Positions 1-8,105 of a DNA stretch of 21,380 nucleotides are shown here, piece after piece. Under the pieces are notes generated by a model that did not search any database, was not told where the DNA came from, and saw only the letters and a program-made list of their open reading frames with translations. The stretch is from a virus. How positions within the stretch are numbered: position 1 is the first letter of the stretch; each line of letters opens with the position of its first letter. A program made the position numbers and the translations under genes. The stretch covers positions 1-21,380 of IMG/VR virus record IMGVR_UViG_3300017763_000248; one strand, given 5' to 3'.

Positions 1-2
1 TT

Positions 3-2918
3 AACAATATTAACGATGAGGGTGAATGTATAACAAGTGGTGAATTAACGGGAGTAGATTTAACGGGAATTGCAACGGGTGCTGAGTTGTTTGTAAGTTC
101 TGCAACTGCGGGAGAATTAGTTACTACTGCACCAACGGGAGAGGCTAATTTAATACAAAAGATAGGTAAAGTAATTAACGGGGGAAATGGAGGAGCATTG
201 ACGGTGCTAGGAGCATTTAGGACAAATGCAGTACCTAATTTAAATAGTGCTAAAATATTTCTAGGAAACGCTAGTAATCAATCAGTATCTGCTACAATTA
301 GTGGTGATGCAACAATATCAGATACGGGTGTTATAGCATTAGCATCTGACATAGTTAGAGTAAATTCTGCACCTACTATAAATAAAATAGCAGTTTGGAA
401 TGATTCAGTAAATGAATTAAGAAGTGATTCTACAATATCTATAGCAACAGATGGTACAATTACATTATCTCAACCTAATAGTGATGATCCAATAGTTGTA
501 ACTAACTCTTACAACATAGGTGGAGGGAATATTGCTAATGTTACGGGCGTAAATAATCTAGGGTTTGGTAAAGATAATTTATCTAGTTTAACTACGGGAA
601 CACAAAATGTCGCAATAGGAAGGGATGTATTAAAAGTAAATACAGAAGGACTTTCTAATGTTTCTGTTGGATATTTATCTTTAGAAAGTAACACTACGGG
701 AAATAGTAATATTGCTATTGGTGTTCAATCACTACAAGCAAACACTTATTCAAGTAATAATATATCTATTGGGCAAAGTGCATTAGTATTAAATGTTACG
801 GGAGCAAATAATACTGCTATTGGGTATACATCATTGGGAGCAAATACTGCTAGTAGTAATAGTACTGCGTTGGGATATTTATCTTTACGCAATAGTACGG
901 GAGCAAATAATACTGCTATTGGTAAGGATTCGGGTTCTGCAATTACAACGGGTTCAAACAATGTAATACTTGGATCATTTACGGGAAATTCGGGAGGAAC
1001 GGACATAAGAACATCAGACAACAACATTATCATTTCAGATGGTAGTGGGAATAATAGAATACAAGTTGATAGTGGGGGTAATGTGGGTATTAGTTCAACA
1101 TCACCAAGCAACCCCGCAAGTTTTGGATCAAATTCAAGATTTTTAACCTTAGAATCTCCTATAGTTGGTGGTTCTGAAACAGTTTCTGCTTTAGAGTTGT
1201 TAGGTTCGGGTGGTAGTTCTGCTACATATAGAATGGCTAATATTGGAATAGGTACAAGAGCAAGTACTCATTATTATGCTCAAATAGACTCGCTAACAGA
1301 AGGAACGGGTGGAGTAGGTGGAAGTTTAAGATTTTCCACAACCGAAAACGCATCAACTACTGCTCCATCTGTAAGACTCACCATCTCATCGGGGGGTACT
1401 GCTACTTTTGAAGGATTAATAAAAGGAAAAGGTGGTTATCAAATACTTAACGGAGCAACTGCTTACGGTGGTATTTATACTTATGCGGCTATATCGGGTT
1501 CGGGTACAGATTACAACCCAACCCTTTTTAGTGAAGGTAATTTGTATTTTGCAACGGGGGGTAATGCTACTAAAAAACTTACCATCTCATCGGGGGGTAA
1601 TGTGGGTATTGGAACTAGTGGAACGCCTAGTGATAAACTGCACGTAGAAAATGGTAGTATAAGATTAAAATCAAACTCAGACGGATCTACGGGAATACTT
1701 AAATTATATGATGCTGCTGGATCTGAAAGTGGACAAGTATATCCTAGTGGAGGAGACTTAAGAATATACTCTCCGAATGATGTGATATTTAATAATGGAG
1801 GTAATGTGGGTATTGGAACTACTTCGCCATTAACCATTAATGGAAATGTAGCAGCAGGTAGCGGATTACACGTTAACGCTAGTAGTGGCTATGGTGTTTC
1901 AGTTTTAGATGGAGCAGATGGTTCTCAAATGTTTTTCAACGATAGGGGAGCATCAGTAAATTCAAGATTATGGAGGTTATTATGTAACGATGGTTCATTC
2001 AGTATAAATGCAATGAATGACAACATTGGTGTTAAATCCTCAGCACTCACCATCTCATCTACGGGTGTTGCTACATTTTCAAATTATATTGACACACCCG
2101 AAGTAAGGCAAGGTGGAGAATTTATGATTGGGCGATCTAGCAATATTATAAGAATGGGTAGTGGTGATGCATCAGATTCTTTAGCATTTTATGCGGGAGG
2201 TTCTCAAAGACTCACCATCTCATCGGGGGGTGCTGCTAATTTTAGCAATCATATATATTCACAATCTACATTACTTACAACTGACGGAACTACGGCGAAT
2301 TACAGATGGCAAACTTATAACAATGCTAGTGATGATGCTTATGTAATTAATAGCAGAAATAAAGGCGATGTTTTAAAAATAGGATATACAACAGGAAATA
2401 TCGGGATTAATCGTGATCCACACTCAGATTATAAGTTATATATGATGGGGGATTCTGCAACAAGTGCAAAATATATTTTTGTAACTCTTAATAGTGCTGG
2501 CTATGGTGTTCTTCACGCTCGTAATGATGGCGCGGTATATGCGGGATTAATAGCATCAGATAGTGGGACAGATTTAGTATTAAATTCTTCGGGTTTTATT
2601 TGTAAAAAAAGCAGTTCTATAAGATATAAAAAAGATGTAGAAAATATTGATATTGGGTTGGATTTTATTCTTTCTTTAAATCCAGTAAAATATAATTTAA
2701 AATCTAATGATCAAAAACAAGTTGGTTTTATTGCAGAAGATTTTTCTGATGAAAGATTTGTAAGTTATTCCCAAGTTGATACTAAAGATAAATCAAAAGG
2801 AACACAAAAAGAAGCAGTAAATTATTCGCAATTAACAGCAGTTTTAACCAAAGCAATCCAAGAACAACAAACCATAATAGAAGATTTAAAAAGTAGAATT
2901 GAAACACTAGAAGGGTAA
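3..2918 (+). CDS. Phage fibre/appendage protein with S74 intramolecular chaperone (5' partial)
   Basis: The frame is open to the left edge, so the true start lies outside; the first in-window start-like codon is TTG at 87, used here for numbering. The N-terminal part (residues 1-30, with TAPTG then IQKIG) belongs to a beta domain also found in the 8106 gene. Residues ~155-305 hold about eight repeats of the N-x-A-I-G-x-x-S-L-x-x-N type, like the trimeric beta-roll of YadA/Hep_Hag adhesins. Later come repeated LTISSGG and GGNVGIGT motifs. Residues ~842-943 match the Peptidase_S74 chaperone: S-S-x-R-Y-K-K-D, then VGFIAEDF and a coiled-coil end. In known S74 proteins this domain trimerises the fibre and cleaves itself before the Ser. 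It is a receptor-binding or capsid-attached fibre. It lies upstream of the tail completion gene, so a head or neck fibre is possible. Confidence 0.85.
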   Translation, partial: NNINDEGECITSGELTGVDLTGIATGAELFVSSATAGELVTTAPTGEANLIQKIGKVINGGNGGALTVLGAFRTNAVPNLNSAKIFLGNASNQSVSATISGDATISDTGVIALASDIVRVNSAPTINKIAVWNDSVNELRSDSTISIATDGTITLSQPNSDDPIVVTNSYNIGGGNIANVTGVNNLGFGKDNLSSLTTGTQNVAIGRDVLKVNTEGLSNVSVGYLSLESNTTGNSNIAIGVQSLQANTYSSNNISIGQSALVLNVTGANNTAIGYTSLGANTASSNSTALGYLSLRNSTGANNTAIGKDSGSAITTGSNNVILGSFTGNSGGTDIRTSDNNIIISDGSGNNRIQVDSGGNVGISSTSPSNPASFGSNSRFLTLESPIVGGSETVSALELLGSGGSSATYRMANIGIGTRASTHYYAQIDSLTEGTGGVGGSLRFSTTENASTTAPSVRLTISSGGTATFEGLIKGKGGYQILNGATAYGGIYTYAAISGSGTDYNPTLFSEGNLYFATGGNATKKLTISSGGNVGIGTSGTPSDKLHVENGSIRLKSNSDGSTGILKLYDAAGSESGQVYPSGGDLRIYSPNDVIFNNGGNVGIGTTSPLTINGNVAAGSGLHVNASSGYGVSVLDGADGSQMFFNDRGASVNSRLWRLLCNDGSFSINAMNDNIGVKSSALTISSTGVATFSNYIDTPEVRQGGEFMIGRSSNIIRMGSGDASDSLAFYAGGSQRLTISSGGAANFSNHIYSQSTLLTTDGTTANYRWQTYNNASDDAYVINSRNKGDVLKIGYTTGNIGINRDPHSDYKLYMMGDSATSAKYIFVTLNSAGYGVLHARNDGAVYAGLIASDSGTDLVLNSSGFICKKSSSIRYKKDVENIDIGLDFILSLNPVKYNLKSNDQKQVGFIAEDFSDERFVSYSQVDTKDKSKGTQKEAVNYSQLTAVLTKAIQEQQTIIEDLKSRIETLEG

Positions 2919-2927
2919 GGGTTACCC
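2913..2927 (+). terminator. Small hairpin across the fibre stop codon
   Basis: GGGTAA (2913-2918) pairs with TTACCC (2922-2927) across a GGG loop. The stem includes the fibre stop codon. No T-run follows, so it is a weak terminator candidate or an RNA-end stabiliser. Function is inferred. Confidence 0.3.
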
Positions 2928-2951
2928 ACATTATTAAAACAAGAGTAAATT

Positions 2952-3227
2952 ATGAAAAAAATAGAACCAATTTCAATATGGCAGAATGGTACAACCAAAA
3001 CTGCCACACAGTTACAAGTACAAGGTACAAGTGTAACTTTAGGAAGTAGTGCATCTTTTTATTGGCAATTGCTGACAGAAGAAGGACATCAAGTATCAAG
3101 TGGTAACCTCGGAATTAGTGGTGAGCAATATACTGCTTGGGGTGCAGATGATGATTACGTTTACACAATTGTAGTAGAGGATTTAAACCTTACAATTATA
3201 GAACCATCTGAGGAGGCATCAGCATAA
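2952..3227 (+). CDS. Small protein of unknown function, 91 aa
   Basis: Begins with MKKIEPISIW, then an alternating polar/hydrophobic pattern (SVTLGSSASFYWQLL) suggesting a small beta-rich fold, and an acidic C-terminus. It starts 33 nt after the fibre stop and shares its transcription direction. I have an impression, from memory only, that similar small proteins sit beside fibre genes in Bacteroidetes phages. A fibre accessory or chaperone role is possible but nothing in the sequence proves it. There is no signal peptide or membrane segment. No Shine-Dalgarno is seen; the leader is A-rich. Confidence 0.7.
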   Translation: MKKIEPISIWQNGTTKTATQLQVQGTSVTLGSSASFYWQLLTEEGHQVSSGNLGISGEQYTAWGADDDYVYTIVVEDLNLTIIEPSEEASA

Positions 3228-3229
3228 GA

Positions 3230-3246
3230 TTATTTATCTTTGAGTA
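3230..3246 (+). promoter_or_regulatory. Promoter-like element, copy 1 (TATCTTTG core)
   Basis: The 17-mer TTATTTATCTTTGAGTA lies between a stop and the next start and recurs exactly at 4666-4682. It contains TATCTTTG (3235-3242), matching the Bacteroidetes -7 consensus TAnnTTTG. No clear -33 TTG is seen about 20 nt upstream, so promoter activity is inferred from the repetition and position. Confidence 0.4.
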
Positions 3247-3269
3247 TTATTAATTAAAACAAATACAGA

Positions 3270-3686
3270 ATGTTTGAAAACAAAACAATTTCATTTAAGG
3301 AGGCAGAAGATTATCACAAAGGTTTAATTATGTTAACCAATGCGGTAGAAGCCTCAGAAAAAGGGGTAGGTTTAGATTTAACCTATAAACTAATACAAGG
3401 ATTAAAAAAGATTGAGGAGCAAGTTGAATCAATCAATAAGGCTAGGACTAAATTATACGAGGTTTACGGCACTTTAGATGACAAAGGTGTACTTACACCA
3501 CATAAAGGAAAAGAAGAGATTCTAGAGCCTTTAAATAAGGATATAGAAGAGTTTTTAGCTAAAGAAGATGAGTTTAGTTTAATTAAGGATAAAATTAAAG
3601 TCGAGGATATAAAACATCTCATATTAAAGCCAAGTTTCTTGATTTTATGGGATAAATATCTTGAAGGATTAGAAGAATATGAATGA
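3270..3686 (+). CDS. Helical phage protein of unknown function, 138 aa
   Basis: Highly charged and helical throughout. Residues ~50-68 are followed by a YGTLDDKGV turn and a second helical segment ending in an acidic tail. This helix, 'YG.kDe.G', helix arrangement is common among small phage structural or assembly proteins of the DUF1617-like type; that resemblance is by pattern only. It overlaps the next gene by 8 nt (GAATATGAATGA), so the two are probably translationally coupled, and it sits between the fibre and tail completion genes. Likely a virion morphogenesis protein; no specific function can be assigned. Confidence 0.7.
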   Translation: MFENKTISFKEAEDYHKGLIMLTNAVEASEKGVGLDLTYKLIQGLKKIEEQVESINKARTKLYEVYGTLDDKGVLTPHKGKEEILEPLNKDIEEFLAKEDEFSLIKDKIKVEDIKHLILKPSFLILWDKYLEGLEEYE

Positions 3687-4107
3687 TAGTACAAAAGATG
3701 TAAGGGGTTATATTTATGGGTTGTTAAATGATAACATAACCTATGATGCTAGTGCAGTTCCCGTAGTTGCTAAAGCTACAGATGAAACTACATATCCCTT
3801 TATTGTTGTACAAGCAACGGGATTGGTTGACGATCCGTTAAAAGATAGATTTGGGGGTGTGTATGAGGTACAAGTACAAGTACACACCAAATACCCATTA
3901 AACTACGGAGGGCAAGATGATTGCGATGATATATCCAACTCAATTCTCCAAGCAATAAGAGTTAGAAACGCTACATCAGACTTTGGTGCTGACACGATGT
4001 ATATATTTAAACAGACCAACCAAAGGTATCTTGAGGATGACGATGGGCAATATGAATATTTTACAAAAATATTGGTGTTTGAGTCAAATGTTATAAGTAA
4101 TGCTTGA
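3679..4107 (+). CDS. DUF3168-like tail completion/terminator protein
   Basis: 142 aa. The N-terminus (VRGYIYGLL) is followed by a TTYPFIVVQ strand, then YEVQVQVHTKY, a helix (CDDISNSILQAI) and a final strand pair ending FTKILVFES. This order (helix; 'yPyv' strand; V-x-V-x-V strand; helix; strand) is that of DUF3168 and related tail completion proteins, which cap the tail tube and join it to the head. Its place directly before two tail-tube-like genes fits the usual order terminator, tube, chaperone, tape measure. It overlaps the next gene by 8 nt. The assignment rests on fold pattern and gene order. Confidence 0.7.
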   Translation: MNDSTKDVRGYIYGLLNDNITYDASAVPVVAKATDETTYPFIVVQATGLVDDPLKDRFGGVYEVQVQVHTKYPLNYGGQDDCDDISNSILQAIRVRNATSDFGADTMYIFKQTNQRYLEDDDGQYEYFTKILVFESNVISNA

Positions 4108-4651
4108 TGGAAGTTTATTTGTTTTATATATTGATGACGATCAACTTTTACTTTCAAAATCCAATAATATATCATTTAGTGGTGAAGCGCATGACATATC
4201 TACTAAAATACCAATTATAATATCATCTGATACTAGTTATTATTGGGAGGCTGCTAATACAAATTGGGAGTTGTCTGATTTTACTTGGGATCAAACTTTA
4301 TATCAAAGTCTTTATTCGGGATGGAAAGAGGTAATGATGGGAATGAGATCGGGCAATTTCTCGGCAGAAGGATTATTAGATATTAGATCAGAAGGTGCTT
4401 TTTGGGAAAAAACAAATAATTATTGGGATTCTTACGATCTTAATTGGGAGAATGCTCCTAAAATAGAAAGCGTTTCATCTGTTTTAGACCAATATCTAAT
4501 AGAAAGAACTAAATTAAAGTTTGATTTAATAAGTGATGGTGTTGCTTATTTTAGTGGATATTGCTATGTTAATCAATATGAAGTTATAGCCAATAATGAG
4601 GATGTATTGTCTTATAACGCAGATTTTAACATTACGGGTGTTACTGAGTAA
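4100..4651 (+). CDS. Tail-tube-like protein with two Trp-heptad inserts
   Basis: 183 aa. It aligns with the next gene (4695) in three blocks: SGEAHDISTK (27-36), GWKEVMMG (74-81, then a strand to LLD) and RTKLKFDL (136-143, then YFSGYCYVNQYE). These fit a tube-type beta barrel of the TP901-1 major tail family. Unlike its paralogue it carries two insertions: residues ~47-66, with W49, W56 and W63, and ~101-119, with W102, W109 and W116. Both follow W-(E/D)-x-x-(N/D)-x-x. The inserts may project from the tube surface. It could be a minor tube, an adaptor or a second major tail protein. Confidence 0.65.
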   Translation: MLDGSLFVLYIDDDQLLLSKSNNISFSGEAHDISTKIPIIISSDTSYYWEAANTNWELSDFTWDQTLYQSLYSGWKEVMMGMRSGNFSAEGLLDIRSEGAFWEKTNNYWDSYDLNWENAPKIESVSSVLDQYLIERTKLKFDLISDGVAYFSGYCYVNQYEVIANNEDVLSYNADFNITGVTE

Positions 4652-4665
4652 TAATATTCTTTTTT

Positions 4666-4682
4666 TTATTTATCTTTGAGTA
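4666..4682 (+). promoter_or_regulatory. Promoter-like element, copy 2 (TATCTTTG core)
   Basis: Exact second copy of the 3230-3246 17-mer, again just after a stop codon and 12 nt before the ATG at 4695. The core TATCTTTG (4671-4678) fits TAnnTTTG. It follows a run of T's (4661-4667). It could boost transcription of the major tail protein gene. No convincing -33 TTG is present. Confidence 0.45.
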
Positions 4683-4694
4683 AAATATTAAAAA

Positions 4695-5168
4695 ATGAGT
4701 GTAATCAACGGAACTGAACTAACCTTATACGTACCTAACAACGATGCATCCGCAACGGCTGATACATGGATAGCTATAGCCTTATCAAAGTCTTCAAGTT
4801 TATCTATTTCGGGAGAAAACCCCGACATATCTACAAAGTCAAGTGCTGGGTGGAGTGAAGTAATTGGTGGTCAGAAAAGTTGGAGTATAGATTTTGAAAG
4901 CATGGTTGATCTTTCACTTACTGCTGAAGCAACGGGACAAGATCAAACTAACACGGGTATACTTACTTTATGGACATATTTTTCTCAAAGAGCAAAACTA
5001 AAAGTAGCTTGGGGACAAGGAGGTAACTTTTGGTATGGTTTCGCATACATAACCTCTTTAGACCAAAGTGCAGAGGTAGAGCAACCCGTTAGTTTTAGCG
5101 GTAACTTAGTTGGAAGTGGAGTCCTTGCTTTAGGATCATCAAATCCTCCAACATTTGCAGCACCTTAA
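4695..5168 (+). CDS. Major tail (tube) protein
   Basis: 157 aa, starting MSVINGTELTLYV. Residues include SISGENPDISTKSSAGWSEV, a pattern typical of TP901-1-like phage major tail proteins ('G..l.i....a...T...d.W.e...G.k.ws...e'), then SWSIDFESMVDL, a RAKLKVAW strand, and YGFAYITSLDQSAEVE leading to the closing strands. Length is at the short end for the family. It is the insert-free paralogue of the 4100 gene and lies directly before the assembly chaperone, the standard position for the tail tube. Its own promoter-like element upstream fits a need for high expression. Confidence 0.75.
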   Translation: MSVINGTELTLYVPNNDASATADTWIAIALSKSSSLSISGENPDISTKSSAGWSEVIGGQKSWSIDFESMVDLSLTAEATGQDQTNTGILTLWTYFSQRAKLKVAWGQGGNFWYGFAYITSLDQSAEVEQPVSFSGNLVGSGVLALGSSNPPTFAAP

Positions 5169-5192
5169 TTATATTAATTAAACAATAATTTT

Positions 5193-5582
5193 ATGGCAAC
5201 AAACAAACACAGAGGCACTTGTCTAATAGACATTGGTGATAAAAAAAGAGGATTAGTCTTCAATATGAATACTTATGCAATATTTTGTGAAGGTATGGAT
5301 GTTGAATTATCAGAGATAGAGGATGCTTTTAATGGTAAAAAACAAGCCAAGGCATTCTGTTGGTTATTGTATGCTGGATGTGTGGCATATGATGAAAAGA
5401 TTAGTGGTGATATAGATTACACTATTCACGATTTCTATGATTGGGCAATGGATGTATCAGAGGACGATTCAGCAAAAGTTATGAATACAATGATAGGTTC
5501 TAGAGAATTAAAGAATGACAAGAACAACGGATTATCTAGAAACGTTGTAGAATCTAATAAGAGTGATTCAAAAAAAAATTAG
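5193..5582 (+). CDS. Tail assembly chaperone, gpG-like (unshifted product)
   Basis: 129 aa. Mostly helical (AFCWLLYAGCVAYDEKI) with a low-complexity Lys/Asn/Ser end (SNKSDSKKN). It stands between the tube and tape-measure genes, where lambda gpG-type chaperones are found; these bind the tape measure during tail assembly. Its end carries nine A's (5570-5578) next to the stop at 5580-5582, and a second frame continues without a usable start (see 5576-5893). That arrangement, common in tailed phages, supports the assignment more strongly than the sequence itself. Confidence 0.75.
   Translation: MATNKHRGTCLIDIGDKKRGLVFNMNTYAIFCEGMDVELSEIEDAFNGKKQAKAFCWLLYAGCVAYDEKISGDIDYTIHDFYDWAMDVSEDDSAKVMNTMIGSRELKNDKNNGLSRNVVESNKSDSKKN
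5570..5576 (+). promoter_or_regulatory. Slippery heptamer for -1 ribosomal frameshift
   Basis: A-AAA-AAA read in the upstream frame (codons TCA AAA AAA AAT TAG) meets the X-XXY-YYZ rule. Slippage by -1 enters the frame that runs to 5893. The stop codon follows within six bases, as at many phage sites. I see no obvious strong downstream stem-loop. Confidence 0.65.
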
Positions 5583-5893
5583 TTACATGGGATGATATAC
5601 TAGACCAAGCAATTGGTACTTTAGGAATATCTCCCGACATCTTTTGGAACATGACTTGGTCAGACTTTATAAGGTCTATTGAGTCATGGGTTCATAATCA
5701 TAATCAGCATTGGGATAGGACAAGGTACTTAGCTACCTTGACTATCAATTGTTCTTTTGGCAACAAGAAAAGAGTATCTCCAAAAGACTTATTTAAACTA
5801 CCTCACGATAACGCTGATGAAAGAAAAACCCCTCTACCTACTCACGAAGAGATAAAATCTGTTATTGGTAAAGCCATAAAATTACCTATATAA
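5576..5893 (+). CDS. Tail assembly chaperone T extension, made by -1 frameshift (gpGT-like)
   Basis: Downstream part of a probable 233-residue fusion: 128 residues of the 5193 gene plus 105 here. The frame is open from 5567 to 5893, but its first ATG is at 5651, already inside a conserved-looking stretch, and no alternative start lies before it. The sequence KLVTWDDILDQAIGTLGISP, then FWNMTWSDFIRSIES, WDRTRYLATL and KRVSPKDLFKLP, matches the usual T-domain pattern 'W..l......lGlspdefW.mt..e.......W.rtr..a.....KR.kpedlf.lp'. A separate 80-residue protein from 5651 is the less likely alternative. It ends 19 nt before the tape measure. Confidence 0.75.
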   Translation, partial: KLVTWDDILDQAIGTLGISPDIFWNMTWSDFIRSIESWVHNHNQHWDRTRYLATLTINCSFGNKKRVSPKDLFKLPHDNADERKTPLPTHEEIKSVIGKAIKLPI

Positions 5894-5912
5894 TATTAGT
5901 TAAATTTGTGTT

Positions 5913-8102
5913 ATGGCATTAGGAGACAATAAATTATCAGTTTTCGTTTCACTCAGAGCGGAAAAATTTCAGAAAGGAATAAAGCAAGTACAATCGGGTT
6001 TTAAAACATTAAACAGAACCATTGGTGCTTTTTCAACTGCTTTTGTTGGTCAACAAATATTTCAATTATCAAAACAATTTGCCGATGCTGCTGGTGAGAT
6101 GGAAACCGTTGAGCGTAGTTTTGCTAGGTCTTTTGCTGGAATATCTAGTTCTGTTGAAACTGAGTTAGGTAAATTAGCTGATTCACTTAACAGAAATGAA
6201 ACACAACTAAAAAAAGGAGCGGTTTCTTTTAATGCATTTTTTAGTGGACTAGGTTTTGTCAGTAAAGAAGCTGCTGATATGTCTGTAAAAATGCAGACAT
6301 TATCTTTAGATTTAGCCTCATTTTTTGGTATAGCAGATTCAAATGCACAAAAAAGATTTTTATCCGCATTAGCTGGTTCTCCCGAAGTTTTAGATCAATT
6401 TGGTATTAACCTAAAGCAATCTGCATTACAATTAGAATTGTATCGAATGGGTTTAAAATCAACGGTACAAAATACTAGCGAGGTAATAAAAACCCAAGCA
6501 AGGCTTAATATAATAATGCAAGCCATGACTGATTCGGGTATTATTGGAGATGCATCTAGAGGATTAGATACCTATCAAGGTCAATTAAAGCAATTTGATG
6601 CTGCTTGGATTACTTTTTCTGAATCAATGGGTAAGGTAGTTATACCAGCTATAGTAGCAACACTATCAGCAATAAGTAAATTATTTAAGGCTTTTGTAAG
6701 ATTTAAAGAGATTCTTACTTTTGATCCTAAGGATGAAAGTGCGTTGCAAAGAAGCGGTAGACTTAAAGAAGAATTAAAACTCCTTAAAGAAAAGTATACT
6801 TTAATTGAATTAATAGCAGATGCTACTCCTAAAGTTGATAAAAAAACTCCAAAGCAAACAAAAGAAGCTGAAGAAGCGGTTAGAAAAATTCCCGTTGGTG
6901 AAACGCTAATTAAAAGTCAACAAAGAATACTAACAAAAGAAGAAATTAAAGACTTACTTGTATTAAATAAACAAATTAAAAATACTAATGAACTAAAGAA
7001 AAAAATGAACGATGTCGGTATTGAAACAAAAAATATCTCTAAGGATTTATTGCGTTTGACTGATATGAAGAGGGTGATTGATGTTAAAGTCGCTGATCAA
7101 CTTAAAGAAGAAAAAACAACAAGGGATGGAATTTTACAAGACATACAATCAGAAATTGATTCAATTAACGGTAAAGTTGAAAAAGAAAAGGAATATGATC
7201 AACTAGTTAAATTAAGTAGTAAAGAACTTTTAGAACTAGCTGCAACTCAAAAAAAGATAAATATATTAGAAGGTGAAAGAGTTCGAATTACGGGTGAAGG
7301 TAAGGAAGAGTTAGAAGCAAGTAAATCATTTTATGAAGATTTGGTTAGTTTATCTAAAAGGATAAAGCCAATCTCAGATATGCCTAAAAGACAAGTTTCA
7401 ATAGGTGATAAGGAACTTAACATGAAGACGGGTCATATTGAAAGAGTAACATCTGAAGAAGCCGCTGATAATTTAGGTAATCTTTTAGGTTTGGGAACGG
7501 TATCTGAACAAGAAAAAGCAATGCAAGACTTGATAGCAAGAAATACTGCTGGATTGGCTAAAATTGCTAGTAAATCTAAACAAGGAATGGATGATGCTGG
7601 TAAAAAATTATCAGAAGCTGGAATGACTTGGATTCAACTTATAAGACCAATTACAGATGCTTTTTCTGAAATGTTTATGCAAATGTTAACTCCTCCCGAT
7701 ACTACAATTAGTAAAGAAGAGCAAAAAGAAAAAACAATAGCTGCATTTGCTGGCATAATGGTTGGTTTAGGACAAGCTATGATGAGTTTAGGAATGGGTG
7801 GAATACTACTTGCAAAAGGACAAGAGTCAATAGGTTCGGGTAATATAGGACCAGCTATAGCAATGTTGGCTGGTGGCGCTGCCTTAGTAGCGTTAGGTAA
7901 AGGACAATTACAAAAAGTAAAAAATAGCGCACACGCAAGAGAACAAGCAACGGGAGGGGGTGCAAATGATGGTAGCAATGGTAATAGCATGGCTAGTTTT
8001 CTTAAAGCAGTTCAAGGAGAACAAACATTTAGGATAAATGGTGCTGATTTGGTTAGTGTGTTGGGTAGACAAAATAATTTTACAAATGCAATAGGAGGAT
8101 AA
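5913..8102 (+). CDS. Tail tape measure protein
   Basis: 729 aa. The N-terminus (KFQKGIKQVQSGFKTLNRTI) and the following Ala/Ser-rich helices are typical of tape-measure proteins. A long charged coiled-coil region spans residues ~250-490. Near the C-terminus are hydrophobic segments (around AGIMVGLGQAMMSLGMGGIL and AIAMLAGGAALVALG) that in this family insert into the host membrane during DNA entry. At the usual 0.15 nm per residue the tail would be about 110 nm; this is an estimate. Position after the G/GT chaperone and before the hub gene supports the call. Its 3' end forms AGGAGG at 8093-8098, one of the few good Shine-Dalgarno sequences, serving the next gene. Confidence 0.85.
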   Translation: MALGDNKLSVFVSLRAEKFQKGIKQVQSGFKTLNRTIGAFSTAFVGQQIFQLSKQFADAAGEMETVERSFARSFAGISSSVETELGKLADSLNRNETQLKKGAVSFNAFFSGLGFVSKEAADMSVKMQTLSLDLASFFGIADSNAQKRFLSALAGSPEVLDQFGINLKQSALQLELYRMGLKSTVQNTSEVIKTQARLNIIMQAMTDSGIIGDASRGLDTYQGQLKQFDAAWITFSESMGKVVIPAIVATLSAISKLFKAFVRFKEILTFDPKDESALQRSGRLKEELKLLKEKYTLIELIADATPKVDKKTPKQTKEAEEAVRKIPVGETLIKSQQRILTKEEIKDLLVLNKQIKNTNELKKKMNDVGIETKNISKDLLRLTDMKRVIDVKVADQLKEEKTTRDGILQDIQSEIDSINGKVEKEKEYDQLVKLSSKELLELAATQKKINILEGERVRITGEGKEELEASKSFYEDLVSLSKRIKPISDMPKRQVSIGDKELNMKTGHIERVTSEEAADNLGNLLGLGTVSEQEKAMQDLIARNTAGLAKIASKSKQGMDDAGKKLSEAGMTWIQLIRPITDAFSEMFMQMLTPPDTTISKEEQKEKTIAAFAGIMVGLGQAMMSLGMGGILLAKGQESIGSGNIGPAIAMLAGGAALVALGKGQLQKVKNSAHAREQATGGGANDGSNGNSMASFLKAVQGEQTFRINGADLVSVLGRQNNFTNAIGG

Positions 8103-8105
8103 AGT

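Noticed and set aside
509-1837. Minus-strand and alternative-frame open frames over the fibre gene
   Set aside because: They are opposite-strand or shifted readings of the repetitive fibre sequence with low-complexity products; the plus-strand frame has clear domains.
1378-2234. Recurring ACCATCTCATCGGGGGGT as a possible DNA repeat element
   Set aside because: The copies are in frame and encode the LTISSGG protein repeat of the fibre; codon preference explains the DNA identity, so it is not treated as a separate element.
5901-5908. TAAATTTG before the tape measure, matching TAnnTTTG
   Set aside because: It is only 4 nt from the ATG, so a transcript would have no leader, and this degenerate motif is common by chance in AT-rich DNA.
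7634-7990. 118-codon minus-strand frame within the tape measure
   Set aside because: It mirrors the hydrophobic C-terminal part of the tape measure; Pro-rich nonsense composition and no neighbouring minus-strand genes.
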